Shown piece after piece: positions 11,330 through 22,915 of a DNA stretch of 64,000 nt. Each line of letters starts with the position of its first letter. Within the stretch, counting starts at the first letter, position 1. Below the pieces are notes generated by a model. The model did not search any database. It was given only the letters and a program-made list of their open reading frames with translations, and had not been told where the DNA came from. Position numbers and translations under genes: made by a program. Source of the stretch: Coccinella septempunctata (taxonomy: Eukaryota; Arthropoda; Insecta; Coleoptera; Coccinellidae); the NCBI RefSeq assembly GCF_907165205.1, contig NC_058196.1, positions 22,920,501 through 22,984,500 on the forward strand, given 5' to 3'.

Positions 11330-11895
11330 CCGTTGATGCTCGCAAAGCCCGCAGAAACTCAAGCTCCAAGATGATGCCCCCTTCCGGGCCCTGTACTTTC
11401 CCCGAGCCCCCACGGTAATGGGAGGCATCGTCCGAAATGGCAACGCCGCCGACGACGTCTCCGTTAGTACTGTACAAGCAATTACTGCCTAAACATATGC
11501 GCTACGAGTGAGAATAAAACAACAATGTTGATTGTTCCCAGTCGCTCGGGGTACATAATAAATGCAACAAATCCGAGGAATCCTGAGTTATGGCGATACA
11601 CAGCACGGGCCACGGCTGAAAAACTGGCCAATTAACGTTCTCGAAGGCATCGCTCGGATTTACGACCGTAGGAACAGGAATTCCGGACTGGCTGTATATC
11701 GCCCGAATTGGCTGCAGCTCCGGGATCAGCTGATATATTCGACGGGATGAATCGTCACGCCAAGAATCGCCTGTATGAAATTTCAAGATGGCGCAGCTAT
11801 CATCTCCCCAAGTCGAATGCGATATCTTGAGGTTTAGAGTACGGGTCGAAAGTTTCAAGATCGCTATCAACTGATCAAACCTGATCGGTGACCAA
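11330..11895. promoter_or_regulatory. CpG-rich island
   Basis: CpG-rich unique DNA with short overlapping frames on both strands (11289-11900), none with recognisable domains. It ends at the LINE tail at 11899. Confidence 0.25.
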
Positions 11896-11898
11896 TTC

Positions 11899-12216
11899 AT
11901 GATTTATTTATTTATTTATTTAACAACAGTAACGAGTAGAGGACAAACCTATACACTCGATTCACAAAGTCTGGAAAAATAAACATCTAATGCGTACAAA
12001 CGGGCGCGGGTAAATAGAGTCTAGGATCAAACAAAGCTACCTTAAAACCGCAGCATGAACACAACACTCGAATGCACCCGCCACAGCACAGTCCGCACAC
12101 CGACAGCACACCAGAGGTCCCTCACCGAGAGGACCTCCACCTATCGTAATTGTTCTTGAAGGAGTTTATTGATGATGACTGAACAACCTCCCCGGGCAAT
12201 CGGTCAACATGATTGT
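11899..12216 (-). mobile_element. LINE 3' end with (AAAT)n tail
   Basis: On the minus strand a short frame ends RLPGEVVQSSSINSFKNNYD plus RWRSSR before the stop at 12122-12124. This is the characteristic C-terminus of a CR1/Jockey-type reverse transcriptase (W-N-x-LP-x-x-V-V...S-x-N-x-F-K-x-x-x-D). A 3' UTR of about 200 bp follows and then the tail, seen here as tttatttatttattta at 11903-11921. Only the last 30 or so codons remain. Confidence 0.7.
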
Positions 12217-13375
12217 TGTGTTTTTTCCGACAAAAATGCAGAAGTTACAATTCTGTTATTCGAAGGAATTGTATTCATAAAAGTTCAACCGAGAGCTCTT
12301 GAAAAAGAAACAACTGTGGCAACAACGCAATAAATAACGGAAGAACCTAATCGTACACGAGAGTAAAAGAGAAGCCAATGCGCAGGTCAGCAGAAGTCAG
12401 TCGTTACGACCTGCGCAAAGGTGGGCTTTTGAAGCAAGCATCAGCAGCGTCAACGACGCCGTGTTAGGCGTTAGTAACACAGCGGCAGAGCGGCTGTTTA
12501 ATGCATCATGCTAATATATGGATTGCCATTGGAATTCACCGTCACTAATCCGCTTTACTGACATCTACGTGTACTTTGAGGTCATTTGAAATTTTATTTC
12601 GTGAAATAGAAGCTTTCATGAGGTTGAATTTCTTTTGATAAAGGTGACAAAAGCCTCTGAACCTTTCATTGTCAGCATTTAAATGTCCTTCTATTGAACT
12701 ATTGTAGTGGCCTTTCTATTTTCGGCTTTTAAAATGAAACAGTGCGAGTGTTTCTCATACATATTTTTGTTAGAACCCCCTGCTGAATTGCAGCCCCCTG
12801 AAGATGGCACCTGAAAAGTTGTTTTTGAATTTAATTGGATTGGAAACCAGAAAAGTGACAAATATCTCATTGGAAATCGAAGCGCAGCATACTAGCTTGA
12901 ATTTAAATCAGAGGAAAAATAAAATAATTAAACACATTCACATAACACTCAACACAAGATCAAAAAATTAGTATTGTCGGTGTTCTTTATATATTTTTAA
13001 ACGTTTCGCTTTGAAATAATAGTTTTATTTTTCATTCAAATCAGTCATGTTGTATCTTAGGCTCATTTGAGAGGATTTGAGGCTGTAAGAGTTCATCAAT
13101 AGGTACAACACGGAGAGAGAGAGAGATGCTCTTACTTTCTAGTGTAATTGAAAAAAGTTCAGAGAGTATTGAATGAATTGTTAAATTTGCCACGCACAAG
13201 GTCATGGTTGGGCATAATTATTTGCAGCTTCTCCACACACGAAAAGGTACAAGGTCAAACGTATACATTTCAATCGTACACACAAGATTCTTCTGAGCGC
13301 ACTCAGATACCGAAAGATTCATAAAAGAAGAAAATGAAATGAAAGAACGAAAAAAACTAATTTTGAGCTAAGGAG
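12217..13375. other. gene-free stretch
   Basis: Unique sequence, moderately AT-rich, with a short (GA)n run at about 13115-13127. No coding frame supported. Confidence 0.5.
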
Positions 13376-13812
13376 GTTAATGACGCTGCAATTGCTCCGA
13401 TACCCGACGATCAACCACAAGAATCTCCCCAGCAGATCCGGTTTCACGAAACTTCATTTGCTCCGTATGTTTTTTCCTTCTGCGATCGATCGCCGGGTTA
13501 CACCAACCCAACGGACGGACTTGTAATCTGGTGCAGAGCACGTTCGCTTTTCCCAAGAACGGAGCGAGAACGCGTTAACCAAGACAATGCCTTGTGTACC
13601 CGCAGTTATTTCCAATCCTTTCCTTAATGCTCGTCGATATTGAATTTTGTCACGTGCCCGAAAGATTCGAATTTTCGGCCCCTATGTTGTTTTGCTGCTT
13701 TTAGGCGACGAAAAAGGGGGATGAGCAGCGTGGACAAGAGCGAATGTAGAGAGGATTAGTTGGCAATTTTTGGTGTGGAATCTCACATTTTTGATTTGAG
13801 GATGCGAAGATA
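13376..13812. promoter_or_regulatory. CpG-rich island, left of mariner copy 2
   Basis: Contains clustered CpG (ctgcgatcgatcgccggg at about 13480) and CACGTG within gtcacgtgcccg at about 13650. Together with the island after 15098 it may have been one island split by the mariner insertion. Confidence 0.3.
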
Positions 13813-13814
13813 TA

Positions 13815-15095
13815 CGAGGATGTATTGATATCTAGTTAGCCTAGACCAGTTCCAAGCATAAAAAAATATGTATTGCGTTACCATAGCAACGAACAATAAC
13901 TCATTAGAAGTGTCAGTGTGAAGTTTGAGGTCAAAAAAGTAAACCAGAGTTACGCAATAAATTTAAAGAAAGAAGATGTCCACCGAAATTGTGAAAATCG
14001 AAAAATTGCAGTATCGAGCCGTCATCAAGTACCTGTATTTAAAAGGGTTAAGAGGTAAGCAGATTTACGAAGATATGCTTAATAACCTTGGTGATCAATG
14101 TCCTTCGTATGCGTCTGTGAAAAATTGGACTGCAAGATTCAAAAGAGGTGAATTTTCCATTGAAGATGATGACGGATCTGGAAGGTCAGTTTCTGTGTCA
14201 GTCCCCGAAAATATCGATGCAGTTCATGACATGATTTCATCAGACAGTCGAATTGGGCTGAAATGGATATCTGAAGCACTGAATATTTCATACGAATGCG
14301 TTCATCATATAGTCAATTTGGACATGAGAAAAATTGCTGCAAAATGGATCCCCGAATGTTTTAATGTTGACGAAAAGCGTGCAAGAGTAGAAGCATCGCA
14401 TTTGATCTGTGCTCGATTTGAAAACGATGTAGACTTCTTGAACCGAATTGTTACTATGGATGGGACTTGTGTACATTTCTACGATCCGGAAAAAAAGTAA
14501 CAATCGATGGAATGTCGACACTCTGGTTCTCCAAGACCTAAGAAGTTTCGTGTCCAAGAATCTGCTGGAAAAGTTCTTGCTTCATTATTTTGAGATTGCC
14601 ATGGAGTAATCATTGTTGATTTTTTGGATAAGGGTGGAACAATAACTGGAGAATTCACATTACGGACCACTCTACAGGAAAAAATTAAAGAGAAAAAGAC
14701 GCGGAAAGCTATCCAAAGGTGTTTTGTTTTTGCAGGAAAACGCCCCTGCACACAAATCTCATGTTGCCATGCAAAAATTCGTGATTTACGGTTTGAATTA
14801 CTAGGACAACACCCTTATTCACCAGATTTGGCTCTATCTGACTATCATCTCTCTCCTCAACTAAAAAAAAAATTAAAAGATCGTAAATTTTCTTCCAACG
14901 AGGAAGTAATAAAAGCTGTGGAGGTCTGATTTGCAGAGCAAGAAGAAAAATTTTTCTGAAAGGTCTAGAGATGTTGCAGGTTCGCTGTAATAAATGTATC
15001 CAATCAAGAGGAGAATATGTAGAGTAATAATATATTTTAACCTTGGAATTTTGTTTGGTTCTATAGTAGGCTAGTAATTTTTCAATATATCCTCG
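13815..15095 (+). mobile_element. mariner copy 2, both ends present
   Basis: Ends CGAGGATGTATTGATATC (13815) and the inverted form ...CAATATATCCTCG (15091-15095) are each flanked by TA (13813-13814 and 15096-15097). The length of about 1.28 kb is normal for mariner. The inverted repeats are imperfect past the first 16 bp but resume at TTAGCCTA. Confidence 0.92.
13976..14990 (+). pseudogene. mariner transposase, nonsense-mutated (copy 2)
   Basis: The start codon at 13976 (MSTEIVKIEKLQYRAVIKYL) is shared with copy 6. The N-terminal helix-turn-helix domain (to about residue 110) is intact. The frame stays open for 174 codons and stops where the CAA of TKQQSMEW became TAA (14498-14500). A second stop replaces Trp in SVFWDCHG (14590s). 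Further shifts break the FLQDNAPAHK block with the second catalytic Asp. The third-Asp block reads PYSPDLALSDYHLSPQL. First Asp is kept although ETW is changed to GTC. The protein cannot be active. Relatives with this spacing (D, then D34D) are mariner; the sequence looks closest to irritans/vertumnana-type transposases, from memory only. Confidence 0.88.
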
Positions 15096-15097
15096 TA

Positions 15098-15600
15098 TTA
15101 CTCCCCCTTAATATACAGAGTATGAAATAAGCGTTCAGTTTCAGCCTCGGAATTCTCAGTCCCGTAATTCTTCTCGCACGCATCTTCACGTATACCGTAC
15201 CGGTGATGTCACAGCGATCGTTTCACGCGGAAAAATCGCCCGGTCTCCCGCATTCCGATACGAGCGGGCCAAGAACCGATCGCTGGGTGACGCCGGAATA
15301 ACAACGACTTTCACACGCGCATCTGCAATGCAAATCGCGTCTCTTTCGGTCGCTACTCCTCCGTCTTCTCGTTGTTCGCAATATTTTGGTCATTGTTCTG
15401 CGCGTCGATCTTCCGGAATTAATAAGCCGACGGGATGATCGAGCGAGACGATGAGAACGGGAGCTCGCACGAAATTAATGATGTCGCCGAAATTGGATTC
15501 GCCGACGTTGCGTATCCAGATTGATGATTTCGGGCGTTTCTTGACGGCCAAGATGGAAGATGATTTAGGGGATGAAGTCGGTTATATAGAATTCTCATCA
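15098..15600. promoter_or_regulatory. CpG-rich island, right of mariner copy 2
   Basis: Very CpG-rich around 15170-15310 (ccgtaccggtgatgtcacag, cgcggaaaaatcgcccgg). An octamer-like ATGCAAAT lies at 15329-15336. Frames on both strands at 15419-15657 are not convincing genes. Confidence 0.3.
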
Positions 15601-15659
15601 GAGGAGTGGAAAGCAGTGCAGCCACCGAAGCGACAGTATTTCTCGTTTTCCCAATAGCA

Positions 15660-15915
15660 AGTTATAGTTTGGTAAGGGGGTTACCTTCCTCTGCGACCTC
15701 AAGGTCTATTGTGTCACTTATCAGAGCTATTCTCACAACTGTGCCATCTTCAGATCACCCTCCAGCTCCAGAGTATCTGAGAAAGCTTCAAGGTGGACAA
15801 GTCCTCTTTCCTCCTTTATTTTATTTTTCAAGGCATGCCTCGCGCTGCCTTCTAATGGCGAGATCAGGTTAACAGGTGTTTGCTCCTCTTCCCCACAGAA
15901 TCAACACTAGTCAGT
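15660..15915 (-). mobile_element. LINE 3' end, family F copy 1
   Basis: Reverse-strand reading gives LCGEEEQTPVNLI, then EGSARHALKNKIKEERGLVH and LELEGDLKMAQL before a stop. The C-x-E-E-E-x-T-P cluster followed by a weakly conserved R-x-x-L tail is the usual end of RNase H-bearing LINE proteins. The 3' UTR (tgacacaatagacctcaagg) is shared with the copies at 28690 and 36035. 5'-truncated. Confidence 0.6.
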
Positions 15916-15929
15916 TTCTGACAAGCCTA

Positions 15930-16938
15930 CGAGCATATATTGAAAAATTCTTAGCCGACTATAGAACCAAACAAAATTTCAATGTCAAAATATTTTATTT
16001 CTCAACATATTCTCCTCTTAATTGGATATATTTCTTACAGCGAACCTGCGAAGTTTCTAGACCTTTAAAAAAAATGATTCTTCTTGCTCTGCAAACCAGA
16101 CCTCCACAGCTTTTATTACCTCCTCGTTGAAACAAAATTTACGACCTTTTAAACTTTTTTCAGTTGAGAAAAGAGGTGATCGTCGGAGGGAGCCAAATCT
16201 GGTGAATAAGGGGGGTGTTCTAGTAATTCAGACCCTAAATTTGTGTGCAGAGGCGTTGTACTGCAAAAACAAAACACTTTTAGACAGCTTTCCGCGTCTT
16301 TTCACTTTAATTTTTTCCCGTAGAATGGTCAGTACTGTCGAATAGTAATCTCCGGTTATTATTCTATCCTTATCCAAAAAATCAATTATGATTACTCCAT
16401 GGCAATCCCAAAAAACTGAAGCAACAACTTTTCCAGCAGATTTTTGGACACGAAACTTCTTAGGTCTTGGAGAACCGGAGTGTCGCCATTCCATCGATTG
16501 TTGCTTTGTTTCTGGATCGTAGAAATGTACCCAAGTCTCATCCATAGTAACAATTCGGTTTAAGAAGTCTACATCGTTTTCAAATCGAGCACAGATCGAA
16601 CTAGATGCTTCTACACATACACGTTTTTGGTCAACATTCAAACATTTGGGGATCCATTTTGCAGCAATTTTTCTCATGTCCAAATTGACGTGAACTATAT
16701 GATGAACGCGTTCGTATGAAATATTTAGTGATTCAGATATCCGTTCTAGCCCAATTCGACGGTCTGATAAAATCATCTCATGAACTGCATCGATATTTTC
16801 GGGGACTGACACAGAAACTGGCCTTCCCGGTCGGTCATCATCTTCAATGGAAAATTTATCTCTTTTGAAGCTTGCAGTCCAATTTTTCACGGTCGCATAC
16901 GAAAGCCATTGATCACCAAGAGTATTAAGCATATCTTG
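15930..16938 (-). mobile_element. mariner copy 3, 5'-truncated
   Basis: The 3' inverted repeat CGAGCATATATTG begins at 15930 after a TA. Homology ends inside codon 28-30 of the transposase at about 16938 (agcatatctt), so the 5' end of the element, start codon and 5' inverted repeat are gone. Confidence 0.9.
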
Positions 16939-17001
16939 TTGGAAACAATCATAGAATGCCACTGTATTACTATAAAAAAAGTGACCCAATAATGTTTTCA
17001 T
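16228..17001 (-). pseudogene. mariner transposase, longest open copy (copy 3)
   Basis: A 257-codon minus-strand frame. Its first 22 residues (to FQQ) come from non-mariner DNA; from DMLNTLGDQ on it is mariner transposase. The helix-turn-helix region, the HIVHVNLDMRKIAAKWIPKC linker, the first catalytic Asp (TMDETWVHFYDPETKQQS) and SVFWDCHGVIIIDFLDKDR are intact. The second catalytic Asp is mutated (FLQYNASAHK in place of FLQDNAPAHK), then a deletion of about 25 bp shifts the frame. The third-Asp block lies downstream out of frame. Not functional despite its length. Confidence 0.85.
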
Positions 17002-17840
17002 TTCAACATCTTAGCTCAAACAGAAACGGAGATAAGGACCAAATGGCAGAAAACTCTGTTGAATCATTGGGAAGTGGTGGAATTCATTAATTTCAACACT
17101 GTATTATTTTGAATAATAGAATATTTTTTGCAATCCACTGTCTGCCATCCAGGGTTTTCCCTGAACTTGCTGTAGTCCACCAGATGAATTCTGATGGTAC
17201 AAAAATCGAACGCGCTCATTTTCATCCGACGTTAATGTTCGAGAAGACGCAGCAAAAAGCGACCTTAATCGCCTGAAAAGGCCTAAAATCAGTCTCACTG
17301 ACTTGGAGGACCAATCTTGGGAATCTCTCGGACGAGAGTCGAAATGAAACGCCGAACGGCATAAAGAAAAACTATTCTTCCACTGATTTGTACGGAGAAT
17401 CTGTTCGGACCACAGAGGGTGAAAAAATGATAATCCTACATTATGTCCGTCCGTGCGTAACGGAACACAGAGGTTTTTACGTAAGAGAGCGGTCATTAGG
17501 CTGCGCATTTATTCAAGATGATGCTCGTGAGTTGAGTACTTCATCATTGTGTGAATGATAGAAGTATACGTTGTGGCGACAATGCCATTTGTTTTGACGT
17601 ACCTAACGTCTTATGCGGTGTTGGACGGTTGTCGAATACTCAGAGAGTATACTTAATAAGTGCATACAACAGTAGAATTACGAGATTTTCGTAAAGTTCT
17701 AGAGATACTGAGTGTTTGAAATAAACTAAGCACAAATGAAGTGGGAAAGCTTCAATATCATCAAAATTATGTCGAAATTATGGCTAGACAAACTTGAGCC
17801 ATTTTTTTAGGTGTCCCACTTCATTTGCTGCTTAGTTCAG
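16939..17840. other. gene-free stretch with an unrecognised minus-strand frame
   Basis: A 134-codon minus-strand frame (17104-17508) is Ser/Arg-rich with no motif I recognise. CpG content is moderately raised near 17200-17500. The rest is AT-rich. Confidence 0.25.
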
Positions 17841-18039
17841 GAGGAGCGCCCTCAAAAGTAGCGTAGCACTGACATGGCACATACATAACAAAGGCGATGC
17901 ATAATTTTCAGATATCGCACATCTGTCTGAAGTGTCAGTTCGTGAAATATGTCGTTCTCAGTTCAACTCTGAAAAATATGCATCGCCTTTGTCATGTATG
18001 TGCCCTGTCATTGCTACGCTACTTTGGTGGTTGCTCCAA
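17841..18039. mobile_element. family B palindromic element, copy B1
   Basis: The left arm (aaaagtagcgtagcactgac onward) and right arm (…cattgctacgctactttggt) are inverted copies over about 80 bp, with a middle of about 35 bp. The same arms recur at 31101 and, one arm only, at 21680. No coding capacity. MITE-like. Confidence 0.8.
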
Positions 18040-20400
18040 CTTAGTATGATGCTAGTCTATTGTTTTGATAATTTGCGCCACTGTCCATATCTTAAAAATA
18101 TGGTTTTCTCCATTGATGCCAAAGTTACTCTAGAATATGGACGGATCTCAAAAGCTGAACATCATCCTAATAGACTGAACTTTTTGCACGACACTTCCGT
18201 TTCGAGATACCATCTCATCTGGCAAGTGTTCGAAATTACGAACGTGCTTTCATCTTTCATCCTGCCTAATAAGAAGTATATTCATAATTAAGATATCGGT
18301 ACAATCAACTCTCAATTTCCATAATCCTTCTTCCATATACATATACGTTTTTGATCATCATACGCATAAAAGTGTACTTCTGGGTTTTTGCGTTTCCTCT
18401 CTGGCAAACTGATGCGCACCGCCTCAGTCTCTTGAAGAAAGTGAATACATTTTACGCTCATTAGATCTTCAATTACATATAGAAATCATTTACCAGACTG
18501 CTTATGCACTATACGTATGCGTTCTGGATACGTTCAGCTTCCGAAGTCGATATTATTTCATCATTTACTTGATTATACGTGTGCTGCGTTCATTTATGGA
18601 CAATTAGCAGCACTGGTATTGCCAGCATCCAAAGATTATACAGTGGAAAGATAGGAAACGCCCTCATATCTCTAGTACTGAAAACCGACAACATTTTGGC
18701 CAGTGAAAACACATTTGACCATGAGATGGCGCTGAAAACGTAGTGTTTAATAAGAGTTTTCTGTTTAATAATTGAGGGGCGCGAAATTCGAATTATATTC
18801 CTTGTATTGGGTTTCCATATCCTTGTTGAGATCAGAAAACAAACATCTTGAGCGACACAACAAAAGTATGGTTTTGTTTTGTGATCAGGATGTTAGTTCT
18901 CATCTGGACATTATTTGGAATCAATTGATATCAATGAAATAGACTGTCTGATGTGCTATATTTTCATTTGCAATTTATGAAATGTTCACAAAAATTTGAA
19001 ATCATAGACAACGAATGGAGCTCTGACTAGGACTCGAAAGTATATGGTGATCTGCTATACGTAGCTGTTATTTCTGTGCAATACTTGTTTTGAATCAATA
19101 AACCTAGTTGAATTTTTACAATTTATATCTGAAGCTAATATGAACCCATATTCAATATACTATCATACCATACACATCTCAGTTACTTGCATATTATTTA
19201 CAGAACCTCAATTAAAAGACCTTACAGAATTGTACCATACCTGTATGTTAGCCTGTCAGTAAAGTTTCTTCATGCTTTTTTTATGATTTTTTTGTGGTAT
19301 GGTTTATGAAGCAATATACAAATTGATTAATGAATAAAAAAAACACTCACAGCAGATTTCATAAAAGTTTGACTCTGCAAACAACAATTGGACAGTCACT
19401 CCTAAATCGAAATCAATAAAACCTTTCATTTCTGAATATATTGAAGGAGTAGCAATTGGGAATCTTCGCATAGACGTATAAGAGTCATAAATGCCCTTAA
19501 ATGGTCCTTCATGCAAGGAGCATCATAGAAAAATCTACGTGGATGGACAGTTCTCAATTGACTTGCAATGTTCACTGCCCATGGTGTAGTCAGTAGTGTT
19601 TGCAGTACTTTACGCTCTGAAAATTTTATCCACTTCGGAGAATTGAAAATGAAAATCAATGAATGATGGAGTCACATGTTTCCACTTTCAATATCTACAT
19701 TTCCATTTCCTCTAGTAAAGTAAAAAACTTAATTTAGGAAAATCCATTTTATTTGACCCAAAGTTCTTCATTATGCGATAATTTACTAATGATATCAAGA
19801 GGTTTTCACCAAGAAATTAGACAAAAAAATTAATAATCAGCAAGAACGAGCTAGATAAACAAAAGACGGAACGAGAATAAAAACATTCGAAACCTCTTCG
19901 ATCAAAATTGCCATCTGAGATCTTATAAAATTTCATATGTTTCTGCAATGGTCCTAGAATTAATATTTTAACCAGTCTTAGGGTCTCAGAAACACATTTG
20001 AATCACAGATGTCGATTACATCACTAAGTCGCTCCGTTTCCCATCTTTATACTCTATAATCCTTGCTAGCATCGATGCAGTTGTACCATTTGACATTTTG
20101 GCAGTAAATTCTCATATAGCATCTGCGCCTCCAGGTCCAGAACAACATAGAGAAGTCTGGATCTGGAGGATCTGGATCTGGAGGATAGAACTATCCTCCT
20201 GCCCACAGAAAAATTGCGCTGTGCTTCTTGCTTTGGCAGAGCTTCAAGTCACTGGATTCTACACCCAGATTATTGTCTCAGATATTAACTCTAAATACAT
20301 AAACAGCAAACCCTGCACGAATTAAAACCAGACGTTTGTACTCAGTCGAACTAATTAACGTTCCCTGACAAGTTGGAACAAAACTCAACTTTGGTGGGAA
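18040..20400. other. gene-free stretch
   Basis: Unique DNA. At 20090-20325 a frame containing LLALAELQVTGFYTQIIV faintly resembles a LINE RNase H core, and has a short repeat of tggatctggagga at 20158-20190, but I cannot support it. Nothing else recognised. Confidence 0.4.
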
Positions 20401-21679
20401 ACGGTCATGTTCCGACAGGCCGTGTTTTCAGGAACTTCCATAATAATACCGAGTAGATCCGGATATTTTATTCATAGCGTTGACCCCGGCTTAACTGCGT
20501 ACACACGTGGCGCTAGCAATTATCTCTTGGGCTTGTGTTATTTTGCATTAAGCATAACAATGTTACGCGCTGATGAACATCTGAAAATGAGAGTTGAACC
20601 ATCTGGCTGGGCAGCTATACGGTCATTTCTATTACGAATCTCTGCGTCTATGATACGGCCGTCAATTCTAAATAACACAGAGCGCTAGGTGCGCTGTATA
20701 ATAAAGGTATTTGAGTAATGTTTCATTTGAATATGTTTACCAACGGTTTAGCATCCATAAGTCGATGTTCCTTGTGAAGGTTTAGGGGAGTTACCGAGGT
20801 GCACACGCGGAAAATGATACAGGGTAGTGTGGTTCAAGATGGACGACTCGAGAAACAATCGCTTATACGATTTTTCATGCTGGGTTAAGTGAAACGCCGC
20901 TGTATGTTTCTCAGTGGTTGAATACCGGTCGCATATTCGATAAATGAGGAATTAAGTGTGGATTTTTGCAGAGTCACTAAGAACTAAGACCAAGCAAAGA
21001 AACTAATGTAATTGGCAGATCACGTGTACGCTTTCTATCAGTTGGACTGGATTTTTCTGCGGTCTCAGTTCTGAGTTAGCCTACATACACCCACCATGAG
21101 ATTGCTCTAGATCTTCATTTTTGCCACTATCGATCGTTCAGACTCTTTTGTGCTCGACTAGGTGTGACAACGACCGAAAATGCTGGATTTGAAAAGATGA
21201 TCGCCCGGAAGCCATTATGGAAACGTTGCACCTATAGATGATCACTATTTGGTGTGCTTTATGAGCTAGAGGAATCATGGACCAGAACGTTACGGTCAGT
21301 GGAAAGCGTTATAGATCCAAGATCCCAACTGAATCCTTGGGAAGTTGCACTGGCTTCAACTACTATGTGCAATAAGTCAACGAATGCTCTACACGCTACA
21401 CAATTTTCATTTTGGAAGGTTTTATGGGGTGCAATTGGTCATCGAATCATCAACTCTCGTGAAACCTTGAAACAACTCCTTTAGTTTCAGATCCTTTCAT
21501 CATTGCAAATAGTGATAGTACCGCTAAAATAAGGATGAAATTGAAGGTGACCCTCTTCTTTGGCATCTATTACCGATGAAGAATGCTACCTGTGGAATTT
21601 CGAAGAATACTCCACGAAATATGGCAGATTCAAGAAATGCTGATTAACACGCGGTCGTGTTTTTGCAATGATATCTTAG
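20401..21679. other. gene-free stretch, partly CpG-raised
   Basis: Moderate CpG enrichment at 20440-20700 (gcgttgaccccggcttaactg, gatacggccgtc). Short frames at 20407-20688 and 21254-21484 lack recognisable domains. Confidence 0.35.
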
Positions 21680-21766
21680 TGGGAGCGCTCACCAAAGTAG
21701 CGTAGCACTGGCATGGCACATACATGACAAAAGCGATTCATAATTTTCAGATCTGAAAATTATAGT
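21680..21766. mobile_element. family B fragment B2 (single arm)
   Basis: Matches the left arm of B1/B3 (gctcaccaaagtagcgtagc ... tggcacatacatgacaaaagcg) and ends in a mini-hairpin ataattttcagatctgaaaa. The right arm is missing. Confidence 0.75.
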
Positions 21767-22026
21767 TTCAACGTTATTTATTTTGAGTTCATTGTCAGGC
21801 AACAATTTTTTCTAGTTAATTTGCTCCTGACAAATTAGTGCAAGAATTCACGCAGGAGCAAATCGTTGATTTCATTTTTAATTGATTTTGTTTCAGAGAT
21901 TGGGAGTGAAAGCCCTAAAAGGTTTGTGAAGAGAAAATTTTATTGTTATGGTTTTATAGTGGATCAAGAACATAACTCATTGATTGAGACCACGTAAATT
22001 CAAGGCGCATCTTTCGGAAGCTCTAT

Positions 22027-22915
22027 TTAGGGTGAGTCTTTGACTCATACAAATATTTAGACAGTAGATGCTTGAGGTCAAAAGACATACTTTTTTTACC
22101 ATTTTTTTCGATTCGGCCCTAATAAAAAAATAGAGCCATTTCAAGTTTTCATAATGAGCTATGCCATACCTGGAGAAACAGAATTCCTTTTAGAATAACA
22201 ACCTTTGACAATACACATCTGTGAATCTTTCAAACATAGTTGCATTCAGCCAAAATATCCATTTTTCAGAATATCATAAGGTCCTTTCGTTTGCATAGAA
22301 AATGTAGCACTTTTCTACACTCGATTTAGTATTCGTTTGCTGATTGAATTTACACTAGTCTAGAGGAGATGTTGTTTATCTACATCTCCTTTTGGCTATG
22401 TGTAGATAAACTACACTTCCTCTGCACTGGTATGAATCAAATCGAGTGCAGAAAAGTGCTACACTTTTCATGCAAAAGAAAGGACCTATAATGTATATTT
22501 TTGAACGTCGAATTATACGAAAACGGCGCATAATACGAGAAAATAAGAGGAATAGTTTTATTTTGCAAAACGTTCGAATATTAATGACACAACGTCAAAC
22601 TTAGTCCCAAGAGTTGGATTCTTTGAATTTTTGGTATTTTCATGCTAGGCAATGATCATAATGAGAAAACTGGAAGACGTGGTAGATATCTTGTGTTCCA
22701 AAAATATTCATCAAATAAATGTGAAACTATATCCTGAAATTCATTTCATTCGATGAAACCGTTCGTGAGAGAGAACTGAAAATAACATTTCTTCATGGTT
22801 TTTTCAACAGCCTGTATCTTTCAAACCGAGACGATTGGAAAAAAAAAGTGTTTCTTTCGACCCAAAAAATCTACTTTTGAGATATTTGTATACGAGTCAA
22901 ATTCATACCCTGTAT
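22027..22915. mobile_element. family M copy M2, carrying a nested element
   Basis: Left end gggtgagtctttgactcat and right end tacgagtcaaattcataccc. The body matches M1 except for a 209-bp insert at 22279-22487. No coding frame. Confidence 0.78.
22279..22487. mobile_element. family N palindromic element nested in M2
   Basis: Begins aggtcctttcgtttgcat and ends atgcaaaagaaaggacct. The arms pair for about 50 bp (tgtagcacttttctacactc / gagtgcagaaaagtgctaca), and an inner hairpin (ttatctacatctcc / tgtagataaactacact region) follows. It is absent from M1 and M6 at the same place, which shows it is a separate insertion. Confidence 0.8.

Noticed and set aside
15451..15872. Plus-strand frames at 15451-15657 and 15606-15872
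   Set aside because: The first lies in a CpG-rich island and the second is antisense to the LINE family F copy 1.
17104..17508. 134-codon minus-strand frame as a host gene
   Set aside because: No domain, signal or splice context that I recognise; composition is that of the raised-CpG flank.
20090..20325. LINE RNase H fragment (AELQVTGFYTQIIV)
   Set aside because: Resemblance to the RNase H core is only about 15 residues, with no neighbouring LINE blocks or tail.
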